Shown here: in pieces, positions 1 to 7,021 of the stretch
Layout of the letters: the number at the start of each line of letters is the position of its first letter
Numbering within the stretch: position 1 is the first letter of the stretch
Assembly (NCBI GenBank): GCA_017503945.1
Contig: JAFVSB010000114.1
Location: 1-10,958, forward strand
Source: Clostridia bacterium
GTDB lineage: Bacteria; Bacillota; Clostridia; UMGS1810
Reading direction: 5' to 3'
Length of the DNA: 10,958 nt
Translations under genes and position numbers: made by a program
Notes under the pieces: model-generated
Seen by the model: only the letters and a program-made list of their open reading frames with translations
Database searches by the model: none
Told to the model about the DNA's origin: nothing

Positions 1-894
1 AGAAGAATACTGAAAAACGAAATGTATATTGGCAATATGGTTCAGGGGAAAAATACTACTATGAGTTATAAAATAAAGCAATGTCGTGCTATACCCAAAG
101 AGGAATGGACGATTGTTGAGGGCACACACGAGCCTATTGTTAGTAAAGAAATTTTCGAAAAGGCACAATCTTTGTTTAACAAAAATATCCGTGTAGCACC
201 ACAGAAAAGAGAGGTGGATTTGTTTTCGGGATTTGTCAAATGTGCTGATTGCCATAGGGCAATGCATAAAAAGACAAACGCTCATTCATATGCCACATAT
301 CATTACTATCGTTGTGCAACTGAAAGGAAAATGAAAAAGAACTCTTGCGGTAATCATACAATAAGAATTGATAAGCTCGAAGAAATAGTTCTTGCTACAA
401 TTCAGCAAATGATTTACGCTGCAGTTGATATGAATAAGTTGCTTGAGGAAATTAATGCATGCAGCTCACGAAAAAAAGAATCAACTCATTTAATAAAAAC
501 CATAGAAGCACAAACTGCCGAACGGGAAAAATGTATGAGGATGATGGTTGACTTATATCCTGACCTTAAGAATGGAATAATCAACCAGGAGCAATATTTA
601 ATCTTAAAGCAGAATCTCACTGACAAAATAGAAAATCTTGATAAAATGATAGCAAACCTGTCTGAAACAGCCAGAAGCTACGAAGAAGGCGTTGGGGAGG
701 AAAATGAGTTTATAGCTCACTTTAAAAAGTATGGTACTTTAAAAAAACTTACAAGAGATGTTTTGATGGAATTAGTGGAAGAAATTCTGGTGCATAAGGA
801 CAAGCGGATAACGATTGTATTTAAATTCGAGGATCCGTATAAGGAAGCTATGGACTATATCGAAATGAATAAGGATATCATAAAAACCGCATAA
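1..894 (+). CDS. Large serine recombinase, C-terminal part (gene starts outside the window)
   Basis: The frame is open from base 1, so the gene begins to the left and only about 297 codons are visible. The first residues (RRILKNEMYIGNMVQGK) and the segment up to about residue 65 match the recombinase domain (PF07508 type) of large serine integrases. Next comes a zinc ribbon with CADC and two later cysteines (CATERKMKKNSC), then a long charged helical region (about residues 135-235) and a C-terminal tail. The N-terminal resolvase domain with the catalytic serine is not in view, so activity cannot be judged. This family cuts and rejoins attP/attB or attL/attR sites to integrate or excise mobile elements, and its gene usually lies next to one attachment site. 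Here it reads towards the spoVAD fragment and ends in a strong terminator. The A+T-rich composition contrasts with the spo genes downstream. Family assignment is firm; the element type (prophage, skin-like or conjugative) cannot be told. Confidence 0.93.
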   Translation, partial: RRILKNEMYIGNMVQGKNTTMSYKIKQCRAIPKEEWTIVEGTHEPIVSKEIFEKAQSLFNKNIRVAPQKREVDLFSGFVKCADCHRAMHKKTNAHSYATYHYYRCATERKMKKNSCGNHTIRIDKLEEIVLATIQQMIYAAVDMNKLLEEINACSSRKKESTHLIKTIEAQTAEREKCMRMMVDLYPDLKNGIINQEQYLILKQNLTDKIENLDKMIANLSETARSYEEGVGEENEFIAHFKKYGTLKKLTRDVLMELVEEILVHKDKRITIVFKFEDPYKEAMDYIEMNKDIIKTA

Positions 895-898
895 GTTA

Positions 899-933
899 AA
901 AACTCCTGCATTCTAAAAAACTGCAGGAGTTTT
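899..933 (+). terminator. Rho-independent terminator of the recombinase gene
   Basis: A perfect 12-bp stem (899-910 with 922-933, core ACTCCTGCA/TGCAGGAGT) has an 11-nt A-rich loop. It starts five bases after the recombinase stop codon. The stem ends in TTTT, followed by GCTTATAA. It should stop recombinase transcription from running into the spoVAD fragment. Confidence 0.88.
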
Positions 934-1172
934 GCTTATAATATGACACTATAAAATTTTACACTATTTTTTCACTAATTTTCTTTGGCCGTATAAATAA
1001 CTCTTAAAATACACTAAAATAGACCTTTTCATACAAAAATTGACAGGTAGATGTTAAGGATACACCATAATTGATGAAAATGGGATATAAATGAGCTTTT
1101 TGGCCTCGTTTTTTGGTGCAAAAAATTGCCACTTGTGCAAAGTGCATATAATTTGAGTAAAAACTATACAAA
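934..1172. other. A+T-rich non-coding end of the mobile element
   Basis: I see no credible gene on either strand. The stretch contains three ACACTA copies (946-951, 961-966, 1011-1016) and two near-identical direct repeats, TTGGTGCAAA (1113-1122) and CTTGTGCAAA (1132-1141), followed by GTGCATA. Such short repeats near an element end may be recombinase or directionality-factor sites, but that is inference. The spoVAD reading frame is closed here by a TAA at 1158-1160, so this DNA is not ordinary spoVAD coding sequence. Confidence 0.5.
1126..1152 (+). promoter_or_regulatory. Weak candidate promoter facing the spoVAD fragment
   Basis: A consensus TATAAT lies at 1147-1152, about 20 bp before the ATG at 1173. 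The best -35 candidate is TTGCCA (1126-1131), with a short 15-bp spacer. In A+T-rich DNA this can occur by chance, so the call is tentative. Confidence 0.25.
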
Positions 1173-1220
1173 ATGTACAAAATTAAAGAAATTTATGGTG
1201 TACCCTTGACATCTTCCCCA
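1173..1220. other. Probable attachment-site junction between mobile element and spoVAD
   Basis: From about 1218 onward the translation follows the SpoVAD family (PSAADTI, matching APAAADTI in Bacillus SpoVAD). The codons before it (MYKIKEIYGVPLTSS) do not match the expected residues, which in the family resemble MGSAMA or MGAAMA. A change from A+T-rich to more G+C-rich sequence occurs at the same place. The crossover therefore lies near 1195-1220. The exact core cannot be fixed without the other end of the element. Confidence 0.65.
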
Positions 1221-1607
1221 TCTGCTGCCGACACAATATATGCTCACCTCGCACACACCAAAACCACACCCGACGATTATGACTGCATCGTCACGGGCGA
1301 CCTTGCAACAGTGGGCACGGAGATTTTGATTGAGCTTATGAAAGAAAAAGGAGTGGACATAAGGAAAAAGCATCTTGACTGCGGCTCGCTCATATATGAC
1401 CGCGACACTCAGAATGTTGAAGCCGGCGGAAGCGGTTGCGGCTGCATTGCATCGGTGTTTTCGGGCTTCTTTGCACGCAAGCTCAGGCAAAAGGAGATTT
1501 CAAAGATTCTGCTTGTGGCAACGGGAGCGCTGATGAGTCCGTCGAGTGTGCTTTTGGGTGAGCCGATTGCGGGCATTGCTCACGCGGTTGAAATTGAAGC
1601 GGTATAG
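1173..1607 (+). pseudogene. spoVAD: Stage V sporulation protein AD (SpoVAD), 3' fragment cut by a mobile element
   Basis: Residues from about 16 of this 144-codon frame to its end match the C-terminal third of SpoVAD: PSAADTI, DDYDCIVTGDLATVG, DCGSLIYD, the glycine-cysteine loop GGSGCGC, LLVATGALMSP and the terminal GIAHAV. SpoVAD is a thiolase-fold protein of about 340 residues that binds dipicolinic acid (DPA) and works with the SpoVA membrane proteins to move DPA into the forespore. The N-terminal ~200 residues are missing and are replaced by unrelated A+T-rich sequence ending next to a serine recombinase gene. The ATG at 1173 lies in element-derived DNA and has no good ribosome binding site, so the fragment may not be translated. 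spoVAE follows after 12 bp, the normal operon order. If the element excises precisely during sporulation, a full spoVAD could be rebuilt; otherwise the gene is dead. Gene identity is firm, its state is inferred. Confidence 0.88.
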
Positions 1608-1619
1608 GGAGATTTTGTT

Positions 1620-1985
1620 ATGGATTTTATGCAACTTTTCAATGCATTCTGGGTTGGGGGCGCGTTTTGCGCCATTGCTCAGATACTCATTGACAAAACC
1701 AAAATGACGCCCGCACGCATTATGGTGCTGTATGTGGTGTGCGGCGTGGTGCTCACGGCTGTGGGATTGTATGAACCGCTTGTGAAATTTGCGGGCGGCG
1801 GTGCCACTGTGCCCATCATAGGCTTTGGATATACCCTTGCCAAAGGTGCGGCAAAAGCAGTAAACGAGCACGGCTTGTGGGGCGCCCTGTGCGGCGGAGC
1901 TACGGCTGCCGCCTGCGGAATCTCGGCGGCTATTGTGTTTGGATTTTTGTGCTCAGTGATATTCAAGCCGAAAGCGAAGAAATAA
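1620..1985 (+). CDS. spoVAE: Stage V sporulation protein AE (SpoVAE), membrane protein
   Basis: The 121-aa product matches SpoVAE (the SpoVAC/SpoVAE family) in length and landmarks: VGGAFCAIAQILIDKTKMTPARI near the start, GLYEPLVKFAGGGATVP and GFGYTLAKG in the middle, and FGFLCSVIFKPK at the end. Hydrophobic segments lie at about residues 6-24, 34-51, 57-77 and 85-115. With SpoVAC and SpoVAD the family forms the SpoVA complex in the inner forespore membrane, which takes up DPA in sporulation and releases it in germination. The start has GGGAG eight bases upstream and sits 12 bp after the spoVAD stop. In relatives the operon is read from a forespore promoter upstream of spoVAC or spoVAA. Here the mobile element and its terminator separate spoVAE from that promoter, so expression probably depends on excision or on a promoter inside the element. 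The gene itself looks intact. Confidence 0.93.
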   Translation: MDFMQLFNAFWVGGAFCAIAQILIDKTKMTPARIMVLYVVCGVVLTAVGLYEPLVKFAGGGATVPIIGFGYTLAKGAAKAVNEHGLWGALCGGATAAACGISAAIVFGFLCSVIFKPKAKK

Positions 1986-1994
1986 GAAAGTCTA

Positions 1995-2028
1995 AAACCC
2001 CACTATGCTTTTATGCATAGTGGGGTTT
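1995..2028. terminator. Shared bidirectional terminator between spoVAE and the 609-aa gene
   Basis: A perfect 14-bp stem (1995-2008 with 2015-2028, AAACCCCACTATGC) closes a 6-nt TTTTAT loop. It lies between the convergent ends of spoVAE (plus, stop at 1985) and the 609-aa gene (minus, stop at 2041). The stem ends in TTT on both strands, so it can serve both genes, though neither T-run is long. Confidence 0.85.
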
Positions 2029-2040
2029 GTGTTATAAAAT

Positions 2041-3870
2041 TTAAAATAAAACTGTAAGGAGAAGCTCCTCCTCTTCTTTTTCACGACGGATACGGGCTTC
2101 CTCGGCAAGTCGACGCTCCTCTTCGAGCCGGCGTTCTTGCGCAAGACGCGCCTCTTCTGCCAGTCGCCGTTCTGCTTCGAGTCGGCGTTCTTGTGCCAGG
2201 CGTTGTTCTTCTGCGATGCGGGCTGCCTCTGCCTCTGCTTCAAGACGGGCTCTCTCCTGTGCCAAACGGGCTTCCTCTTCACGGACACGACGCTCATACT
2301 CTTCATGTTGTTTCTTCTCAGCCTCGTAATCGGCTCTCGCTTCGGGATACCATTTAAGGGCTTTTTCAATCAGTTCGGGATCACCCGTTGACCTTGCTTT
2401 ATAATATACAGCTTCGCAAAGCCATTTTTCATCTGCATTGTCATCTGCAAGGGCAAGACGGCGGAAACCGTATTCAGTAGCAAGACGGTTATCTGTCTCG
2501 TAAAACATAAGATAGTTCAAACTCTCAGCATGGTTAGGATCTATCTTTATCTGCTGACGATAGTAAGGGAGTGCTTCTTCATCCTCGTGGTCGTAGGATC
2601 TCTCTATAGCAACACCACGATACCACGGATCATAAGAATAACCATAAGCATCCATCTCGTCCATTGTTTCCGTAAGATCATCATAATCGTCATAATTATC
2701 GACCTGCGCTTTTAAGAGATTGTTATACACATATTTTTCGTGAATGCCGTAAGAAAGTGCTTCTCTTGCATCATCTACCGCCTCATAGGAATCGCCAAGC
2801 ATTCTGTTGTGATGAGAACGGTTACCATAAGCATATCCTGTCTGCTGACCGAGATCGATTGCAACAGTGTACCATTTAATGCAGTATTGGTGGTCTGCAT
2901 TTGTCATATTTTCCTTTTTACTTCTGGAATATGCCATCCTGAAAGCACAATCTACTATATCACGGTTATAGCGATTGTTTTCTTTGTCGTTCTCGGTATA
3001 TATAGCATCCGCCTTTGCATAATCTTTTGCAAGATAGTAATGCTCTCCTGCAAGAAGAAAATAATAACATGAAGTGCCAAGGTTATTCTTGCTGCGATAT
3101 GCTCTTGCAAGGTGGAGCATATGTTCGGGAGAAAGTTTCTTATTACTCTTGGCAAGAAATTCACTGTAACACTCCAGATACTCTATAATCGTATCAGAAT
3201 GAGACCCGGGGTTACCTGAGTTTGCAAGAGTTTCGGCAATATATTTCCTTGCCTCATAGGTGTCCTTGCATTTTTGTGCATTGATAAATGCATCGTAAGC
3301 ATTACGTATATCATCTGCCTTAAGATAACGGAGTCCCTGCTCAATATAACGGGGATACTCTCTTTCTTTTGCGGCTTTTTCGGCGGCTTTCCTTGCTTCT
3401 TCCTGTGCCTGAATTCTTTTGAACTCCGCATCACGGGCTGCCTGTTCACGGCGGCGTTGCTCTTCCAGCTGGCGCTGACGCTCCTGCTGCTCTCGTCTTT
3501 GCTGCTCCTGCATCTGCTGCTGTTCTCTTTCTGCCCGTTTTTCATCTGCTATATCCGCAACATAATTATCAAAATTACCCCAATAATCGATATCACAAAG
3601 ATAGTCATATATCATATCGTGGGTAATACGCAGACCTCGTGCGGCAGGTCTGCCGGGAGCATATCTGCCAAGATCCCTGCCGCCTCCGAAGTTATTGTTT
3701 CTTGTTTTTTTGTCGGGGTTGAAATTTGCTTCTTCTAAAATTTCGGAAACTATGGATATACCTGCTTTCGGGTTGCCATCACCATACCCCATATAATCAG
3801 CGATTTTCTCCATGCTTTGTTTCTGAACTATATATTGGTATATAACATCAGTTACTTCATTGAGATTCAT
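2041..3870 (-). CDS. 609-aa helical-repeat protein with two charged coiled-coil arms, function unknown
   Basis: I do not recognise a named family. Residues 1-115 form a small N-terminal region with a possible helix-turn-helix-like stretch (MEKIADYMGY) and a Gly/Arg-rich linker. Residues about 115-170 are a Gln/Glu/Arg-rich coiled coil. The central part (about 170-525) is rich in Tyr, Ala and Asn with short helices in the style of TPR or Sel1 repeats, for example YPRYIEQGLRYLKADDIRNA and CIKWYTVAIDLGQQTGYAYG. The C-terminal ~75 residues are a second Arg/Glu coiled coil with an 18-residue repeat (RLAQERRLEAERRLAEEA and a near copy), ending abruptly in LLLTVLF. There is no signal peptide or membrane segment, so a cytoplasmic scaffold is likely. 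It is the last gene of a three-gene operon, 8 bp after the 523-aa gene. Its ribosome binding site (GAGAGGA, inside the end of that gene) is distant from the ATG, so translation may depend on coupling. Confidence 0.85.
   Translation of the reverse strand: MNLNEVTDVIYQYIVQKQSMEKIADYMGYGDGNPKAGISIVSEILEEANFNPDKKTRNNNFGGGRDLGRYAPGRPAARGLRITHDMIYDYLCDIDYWGNFDNYVADIADEKRAEREQQQMQEQQRREQQERQRQLEEQRRREQAARDAEFKRIQAQEEARKAAEKAAKEREYPRYIEQGLRYLKADDIRNAYDAFINAQKCKDTYEARKYIAETLANSGNPGSHSDTIIEYLECYSEFLAKSNKKLSPEHMLHLARAYRSKNNLGTSCYYFLLAGEHYYLAKDYAKADAIYTENDKENNRYNRDIVDCAFRMAYSRSKKENMTNADHQYCIKWYTVAIDLGQQTGYAYGNRSHHNRMLGDSYEAVDDAREALSYGIHEKYVYNNLLKAQVDNYDDYDDLTETMDEMDAYGYSYDPWYRGVAIERSYDHEDEEALPYYRQQIKIDPNHAESLNYLMFYETDNRLATEYGFRRLALADDNADEKWLCEAVYYKARSTGDPELIEKALKWYPEARADYEAEKKQHEEYERRVREEEARLAQERARLEAEAEAARIAEEQRLAQERRLEAERRLAEEARLAQERRLEEERRLAEEARIRREKEEEELLLTVLF
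2095..2202 (-). repeat. Two tandem 54-bp coding repeats in the 609-aa gene
   Basis: Codons at 2149-2202 and 2095-2148 encode RLAQERRLEAERRLAEEA and RLAQERRLEEERRLAEEA, two 18-residue copies differing at one position. A longer, degenerate 22-codon version lies at 2203-2268. The DNA copies have diverged mainly at third codon positions, so the repeat is not very recent. The units build the C-terminal coiled coil. Confidence 0.8.
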
Positions 3871-3878
3871 AATTCAAA

Positions 3879-5450
3879 TCAATCCTCTCTGTGGAGTCTC
3901 TTCTTCCATACAAAACCTTCGTCTTTCACAACTACTTTACCTACAAAACCGCCTTTTTCAACATCAAAAGAGTGTCCGAAAGGTTCTCCAATTTCCTCCT
4001 TGACGTTTACGATGTGCTCTATTGTGTCATAATCGCAAGGGATAACATATGCCTTTGACTTAAGCGAGAATACGCCTTTCTTGCCAAAACGGTCAACGAT
4101 AATATATTGGGCATTATTAGTTTTCTTTATATCAGTAAATGCAAACGGAGTTAACAGACAATCAAATTCCAAACCAACCCCGTCATAACTGTTGGTGGAT
4201 TTATACGAAGCCACAGCATAGTAACCATCTTTATGTACTATATAGTTTGTGCCCCCTCTCAACCGACACACAAATTCGTATTCATCTTTTTTACCAAAAT
4301 AAAGGTTGTAGCAATCCTTTGCAAAGAGTTTACAGTCAGTAACGGGGATTTTTGATGAGGTGTCTGATCCTGTAAGGAACAGTTCAGAGTCTGTAATCTT
4401 TACAATGGAGGGTTCTTTTCCGTAAGGATACTTGTAATCGTCAAATGAAACACCATTACCGTTCAAGAGAACTAAACCATCAGAGTCTGCGGGATTGGGG
4501 AAATAAAGTATGACACCGTTTCCGTCTGCATCAACAAAACTTTCAACATATGAAACACCGCCGGGACGATGGTTGGCATCTACAAAAAAGAAGCGTGATG
4601 TGTTGATTACCAGTGGATTATCGAAGCCAAATTCTCTTTCATACAAATCTGTATACACTTTGTATCGGAAACCATACTCTTCCTCTGCAATGATATGATA
4701 TTTACCATTATGATAAGTCAGTACAACATTATTAAACATAGGTGGAGTCATCTGGCTAACTTCGCCGTTGAAATAGCCCCACTTACCATCTTCGCTTAAT
4801 TTGTATTTGTATGCAACGGGAACATCTGTTTCAGAATCATCTTCAGCAGAAAGATCAAAGAGGTAGAGTTTTTTGATTGCATAAAACTTATCAATTCTTA
4901 ATTCTTCTTCTTTAGTCTTAATAAAGAATGAGATTTTTTCTTCTGTATCAGGGTTTACGACTACAAAACCTCCGTCATCTGCTTCCTCAATTGCACAGAG
5001 GTCGTCAACGAAAGAACTGTTGATATAATCAAATTCCTCATATGCAAGAAAAGTGTTTGCATCATATTCCTCATCTGTGCCGAATGAGAAGCGGTCCTCA
5101 TCGCCAAGTCCTGCAAGGCCGTAAAGTATTGATGAAAAAGCTACTGCAAAAGAAGCATTTGTTTTTAAGTAATAACCATCTGCACCTTTAACGGGCTGAA
5201 CGCCAACCTTTGCAGCATTGGGATCAGTTGTAAGGCATGTATTACCTGTGGCAATGAGTTTGTCAAAAAGTTCTGCTCCGCCGATTGCGTAAAGTTCTTC
5301 AAACACCGCAATGTGATTCTTGCGCATGCTTTCATTGCCGAAATCAACTTGCAAAAAAGCACCATCTCTGTCTTCAAAGAAAAAAGTGCCCCCAGTAAGC
5401 TCATTTCTCAATTCTTTGTCATCAATCAATTCGTTCACTGTGTATCTCAT
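3879..5450 (-). CDS. 523-aa protein with WG-repeat-like segments, function unknown
   Basis: The protein is acidic and rich in aromatic residues and beta-prone segments. It has no signal peptide or membrane segment. Two stretches resemble WG (KWG) beta repeats: about residues 220-245 (DGKWGYFNGEVSQMTPPMF) and 452-480 (DRFGKKGVFSLKSKAYVIP). Several weaker repeats have the form DGYYAV or NGKYHII. WG repeats usually form adhesive or propeller-like surfaces and do not by themselves show a function. The N-terminal ~120 residues look like a separate alpha/beta domain that I cannot name. The ATG at 5450 has GGAGGA about six bases upstream and lies inside the end of the 230-aa gene (29-bp overlap), pointing to translational coupling. 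The gene is the middle of a three-gene operon and ends 8 bp before the 609-aa gene. Coding status is firm; the WG assignment is tentative. Confidence 0.85.
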   Translation of the reverse strand: MRYTVNELIDDKELRNELTGGTFFFEDRDGAFLQVDFGNESMRKNHIAVFEELYAIGGAELFDKLIATGNTCLTTDPNAAKVGVQPVKGADGYYLKTNASFAVAFSSILYGLAGLGDEDRFSFGTDEEYDANTFLAYEEFDYINSSFVDDLCAIEEADDGGFVVVNPDTEEKISFFIKTKEEELRIDKFYAIKKLYLFDLSAEDDSETDVPVAYKYKLSEDGKWGYFNGEVSQMTPPMFNNVVLTYHNGKYHIIAEEEYGFRYKVYTDLYEREFGFDNPLVINTSRFFFVDANHRPGGVSYVESFVDADGNGVILYFPNPADSDGLVLLNGNGVSFDDYKYPYGKEPSIVKITDSELFLTGSDTSSKIPVTDCKLFAKDCYNLYFGKKDEYEFVCRLRGGTNYIVHKDGYYAVASYKSTNSYDGVGLEFDCLLTPFAFTDIKKTNNAQYIIVDRFGKKGVFSLKSKAYVIPCDYDTIEHIVNVKEEIGEPFGHSFDVEKGGFVGKVVVKDEGFVWKKRLHRED

Positions 5451-6114
5451 TTTTCTCCTCCGTTTTTCCTATTTCAAGATTTTTGTTATATAATTGAATA
5501 AGGTTATCTTCTGTAATCCCCTTAATCTCAGCATAACTCGGCGTGTATAAGTCAAGGTGACCATGAACATTGGGCAACATACCGCTTAAGGGATGCCTCA
5601 CAATCTCGCCAAATAATAAAAACAACCGCGGTGTTTCAAAAACCACAGGTGTTGCACATCCGTCATTGTAGCTCCAGATGTATACTCCGTCTTTCAGCAG
5701 CGCATAGGAAAGGGCTTCTTTGCTGTAATATTTCTCGGCATATTCCTGCTCCATTGTCATTACATCATTGGGGTAGATAAGCACTTTAGGAATGAGTGCA
5801 GTAGGTTCGCCCTCAGGCATATCTCTCAATCGGAATGCTTCATCAACCTTGTCCCAGTAAAGAGTTCTGCCCCCAACATCGAAAGGAATCAGTCGTTCAT
5901 CGCTGTCAAGGTTAACCGTTGCAGTCATCTTTTCAAGGTTATGGGCATCCGCATCAACCCGGTCAAAGCAAAACTCAATGCGATTTTCGTATGTAGTCAT
6001 TTTTGTAAGCATATATCCGCAATCTTGCGCTGTAATAGATTTATGTCCTACTTCAAACATTCCCTTAACAGAAATAGGTTTCTCTTTCTTTTTGAAAAGC
6101 CTTTCCAAAAACAT
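5422..6114 (-). CDS. 230-aa protein of unknown function, first gene of the operon
   Basis: I do not recognise this protein. It starts MFLERLFKKKEKPISVKGMF, a short hydrophobic and then lysine-rich N-terminus too weak for a clear signal peptide. It continues as a mixed alpha/beta soluble protein with features such as NRIEFCFDRVDAD, DERLIPFDVGGRTLYWDKVDEAF, a run after DGVYIWSYNDGCATP, and VHGHLDLYTPSYAEI near the end. There are no obvious catalytic motifs. The start is well supported: GGAGG lies seven bases upstream of the ATG, and a perfect sigma-A promoter ends about 33 bp upstream. It overlaps the next gene by 29 bp, so the two products are probably made together. Its function is likely tied to the 523-aa and 609-aa partners, but that rests only on gene order. 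Confidence 0.82.
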   Translation of the reverse strand: MFLERLFKKKEKPISVKGMFEVGHKSITAQDCGYMLTKMTTYENRIEFCFDRVDADAHNLEKMTATVNLDSDERLIPFDVGGRTLYWDKVDEAFRLRDMPEGEPTALIPKVLIYPNDVMTMEQEYAEKYYSKEALSYALLKDGVYIWSYNDGCATPVVFETPRLFLLFGEIVRHPLSGMLPNVHGHLDLYTPSYAEIKGITEDNLIQLYNKNLEIGKTEEKNEIHSERID

Positions 6115-6146
6115 CCTCCCGCCTCCAATGCATTACATATATATTT

Positions 6147-6175
6147 ATTATATACGGACAAACTCCTGTTGTCAA
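6147..6175 (-). promoter_or_regulatory. Perfect consensus sigma-A promoter of the three-gene operon
   Basis: On the minus strand, TTGACA (6175-6170) is separated by exactly 17 bp from TATAAT (6152-6147), predicting a start near 6140 and a leader of about 26 nt before the ATG at 6114. Both hexamers are exact, which suggests strong vegetative expression of the operon. Confidence 0.85.
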
Positions 6176-6302
6176 CCTGCGAAGCCTCGCAAAGCAATTT
6201 GGTTTCTGCTCCGTATATTGAGATTATAGCCGTCGATGTGTACAATAAAACGGACAATAATTTGTCTACAACAAACCCCATGTGCGAAATAAAGATTTTA
6301 TG

Positions 6303-6333
6303 AAAAAAGAAGTCCTGATCAGGACTTCTTTTT
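6303..6333. terminator. Terminator formed by a 30-bp perfect palindrome
   Basis: Bases 6304-6333 form a perfect palindrome centred on TGATCA, with AAAAAGAAGTCCTGA as its left arm. On the minus strand it follows the stop codon of the 208-aa gene by a few bases and ends in a run of six T, a good intrinsic terminator. The plus strand also ends in five T, but no plus gene needs it. Confidence 0.85.
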
Positions 6334-6336
6334 GAT

Positions 6337-6963
6337 TTAACCATTATAATTTAATATTACTAACCAAAATACAAATATAACAATCAACTTTATAGGAAGA
6401 GGCCAGCCCATCTTCTTTGACTTTAATATGCCAATAGTCATCAAACCACATAATCCGATCAAAATAATCTTAAAAATAGCACCGCTTGTAATAAAATCAT
6501 ATACTGTATCGCCTAATAAAGAGTATAAACCAATACAAACCAGCGCGATTAAAACAATCTTTCCCGAAAAGCCATTGGCTGCACCTTTCACACCTTTTTT
6601 TCTCACATCTCCACGCTGTCTGTAATTATGCCCCTGATTGCCGTAATGCCTAAACTGGTTTAACAATGAATATGGTTTATCCGTTACATCTCTGAAGTCC
6701 GGTCTGCTCCTTACCATTTTGTCTTCTGTCAATCCAAATCTCATCATTAAATCTCTGTCCTTTTTCAATAAAGACATAGTGTAATTTGCGCCGTCATAAA
6801 AATCATTTTCGGAAAACTTTTTGCCATACGCTTCAAAATCATACCCCATGCTGTTCATCCATCTGTTAAATGCCTGCTCTAAATCAGCAACAGATTTAAA
6901 TCTTCTACCGCCTGTTGCATGGCTGAATTCTTCCAGATAACTTTTCTTACCTCTTCTTGCCAT
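6337..6963 (-). CDS. 208-aa protein with three C-terminal membrane segments, function unknown
   Basis: Residues 1-130 are soluble and strongly basic at the start (MARRGKKSYLEEF), with an acidic/aromatic central part (GYDFEAYGKKFSENDFYDGANY) and a basic, Asn/Gln-rich linker near 105-128. Three hydrophobic segments follow at about 134-151, 160-181 and 189-205, so the N-terminal domain is probably cytoplasmic and anchored by the C-terminal bundle. I do not recognise a family. The ATG at 6963 has AAGGTGA about seven bases upstream, and a good sigma-A promoter (TTGAAA-17-TATACT) lies about 60 bp before it. The gene is a single transcription unit, with its own terminator directly after the stop codon. 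It points the same way as the operon downstream, but nothing else links them. Confidence 0.82.
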   Translation of the reverse strand: MARRGKKSYLEEFSHATGGRRFKSVADLEQAFNRWMNSMGYDFEAYGKKFSENDFYDGANYTMSLLKKDRDLMMRFGLTEDKMVRSRPDFRDVTDKPYSLLNQFRHYGNQGHNYRQRGDVRKKGVKGAANGFSGKIVLIALVCIGLYSLLGDTVYDFITSGAIFKIILIGLCGLMTIGILKSKKMGWPLPIKLIVIFVFWLVILNYNG

Positions 6964-7021
6964 TGCGACATCACCTTATCTTATGTAGATACTTTTCTTG
7001 TAAATAATCCTGACATGTTTC

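Noticed and set aside
1040..1071. TTGACA at 1040-1045 with CATAAT at 1066-1071 as a promoter inside the element end
   Set aside because: The spacer is 20 bp and no gene starts nearby, so chance in A+T-rich DNA is the simpler reading.
1500..1871. Minus-strand frames over spoVAD and spoVAE
   Set aside because: They are antisense shadows of clearly recognised SpoVA proteins and have no family features or ribosome binding sites.
1992..2369. A second minus-strand frame (125 codons) overlapping the 3' end of the 609-aa gene
   Set aside because: It is the shifted frame of the Arg/Glu repeat region and runs through the terminator. No start signal supports it.
3274..3738. A 154-codon plus-strand frame rich in Leu, Phe and Cys, looking like a membrane protein
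   Set aside because: It is the antisense of the Glu/Arg/Gln-rich coiled coil in the 609-aa gene. Antisense reading of such codons produces hydrophobic runs.
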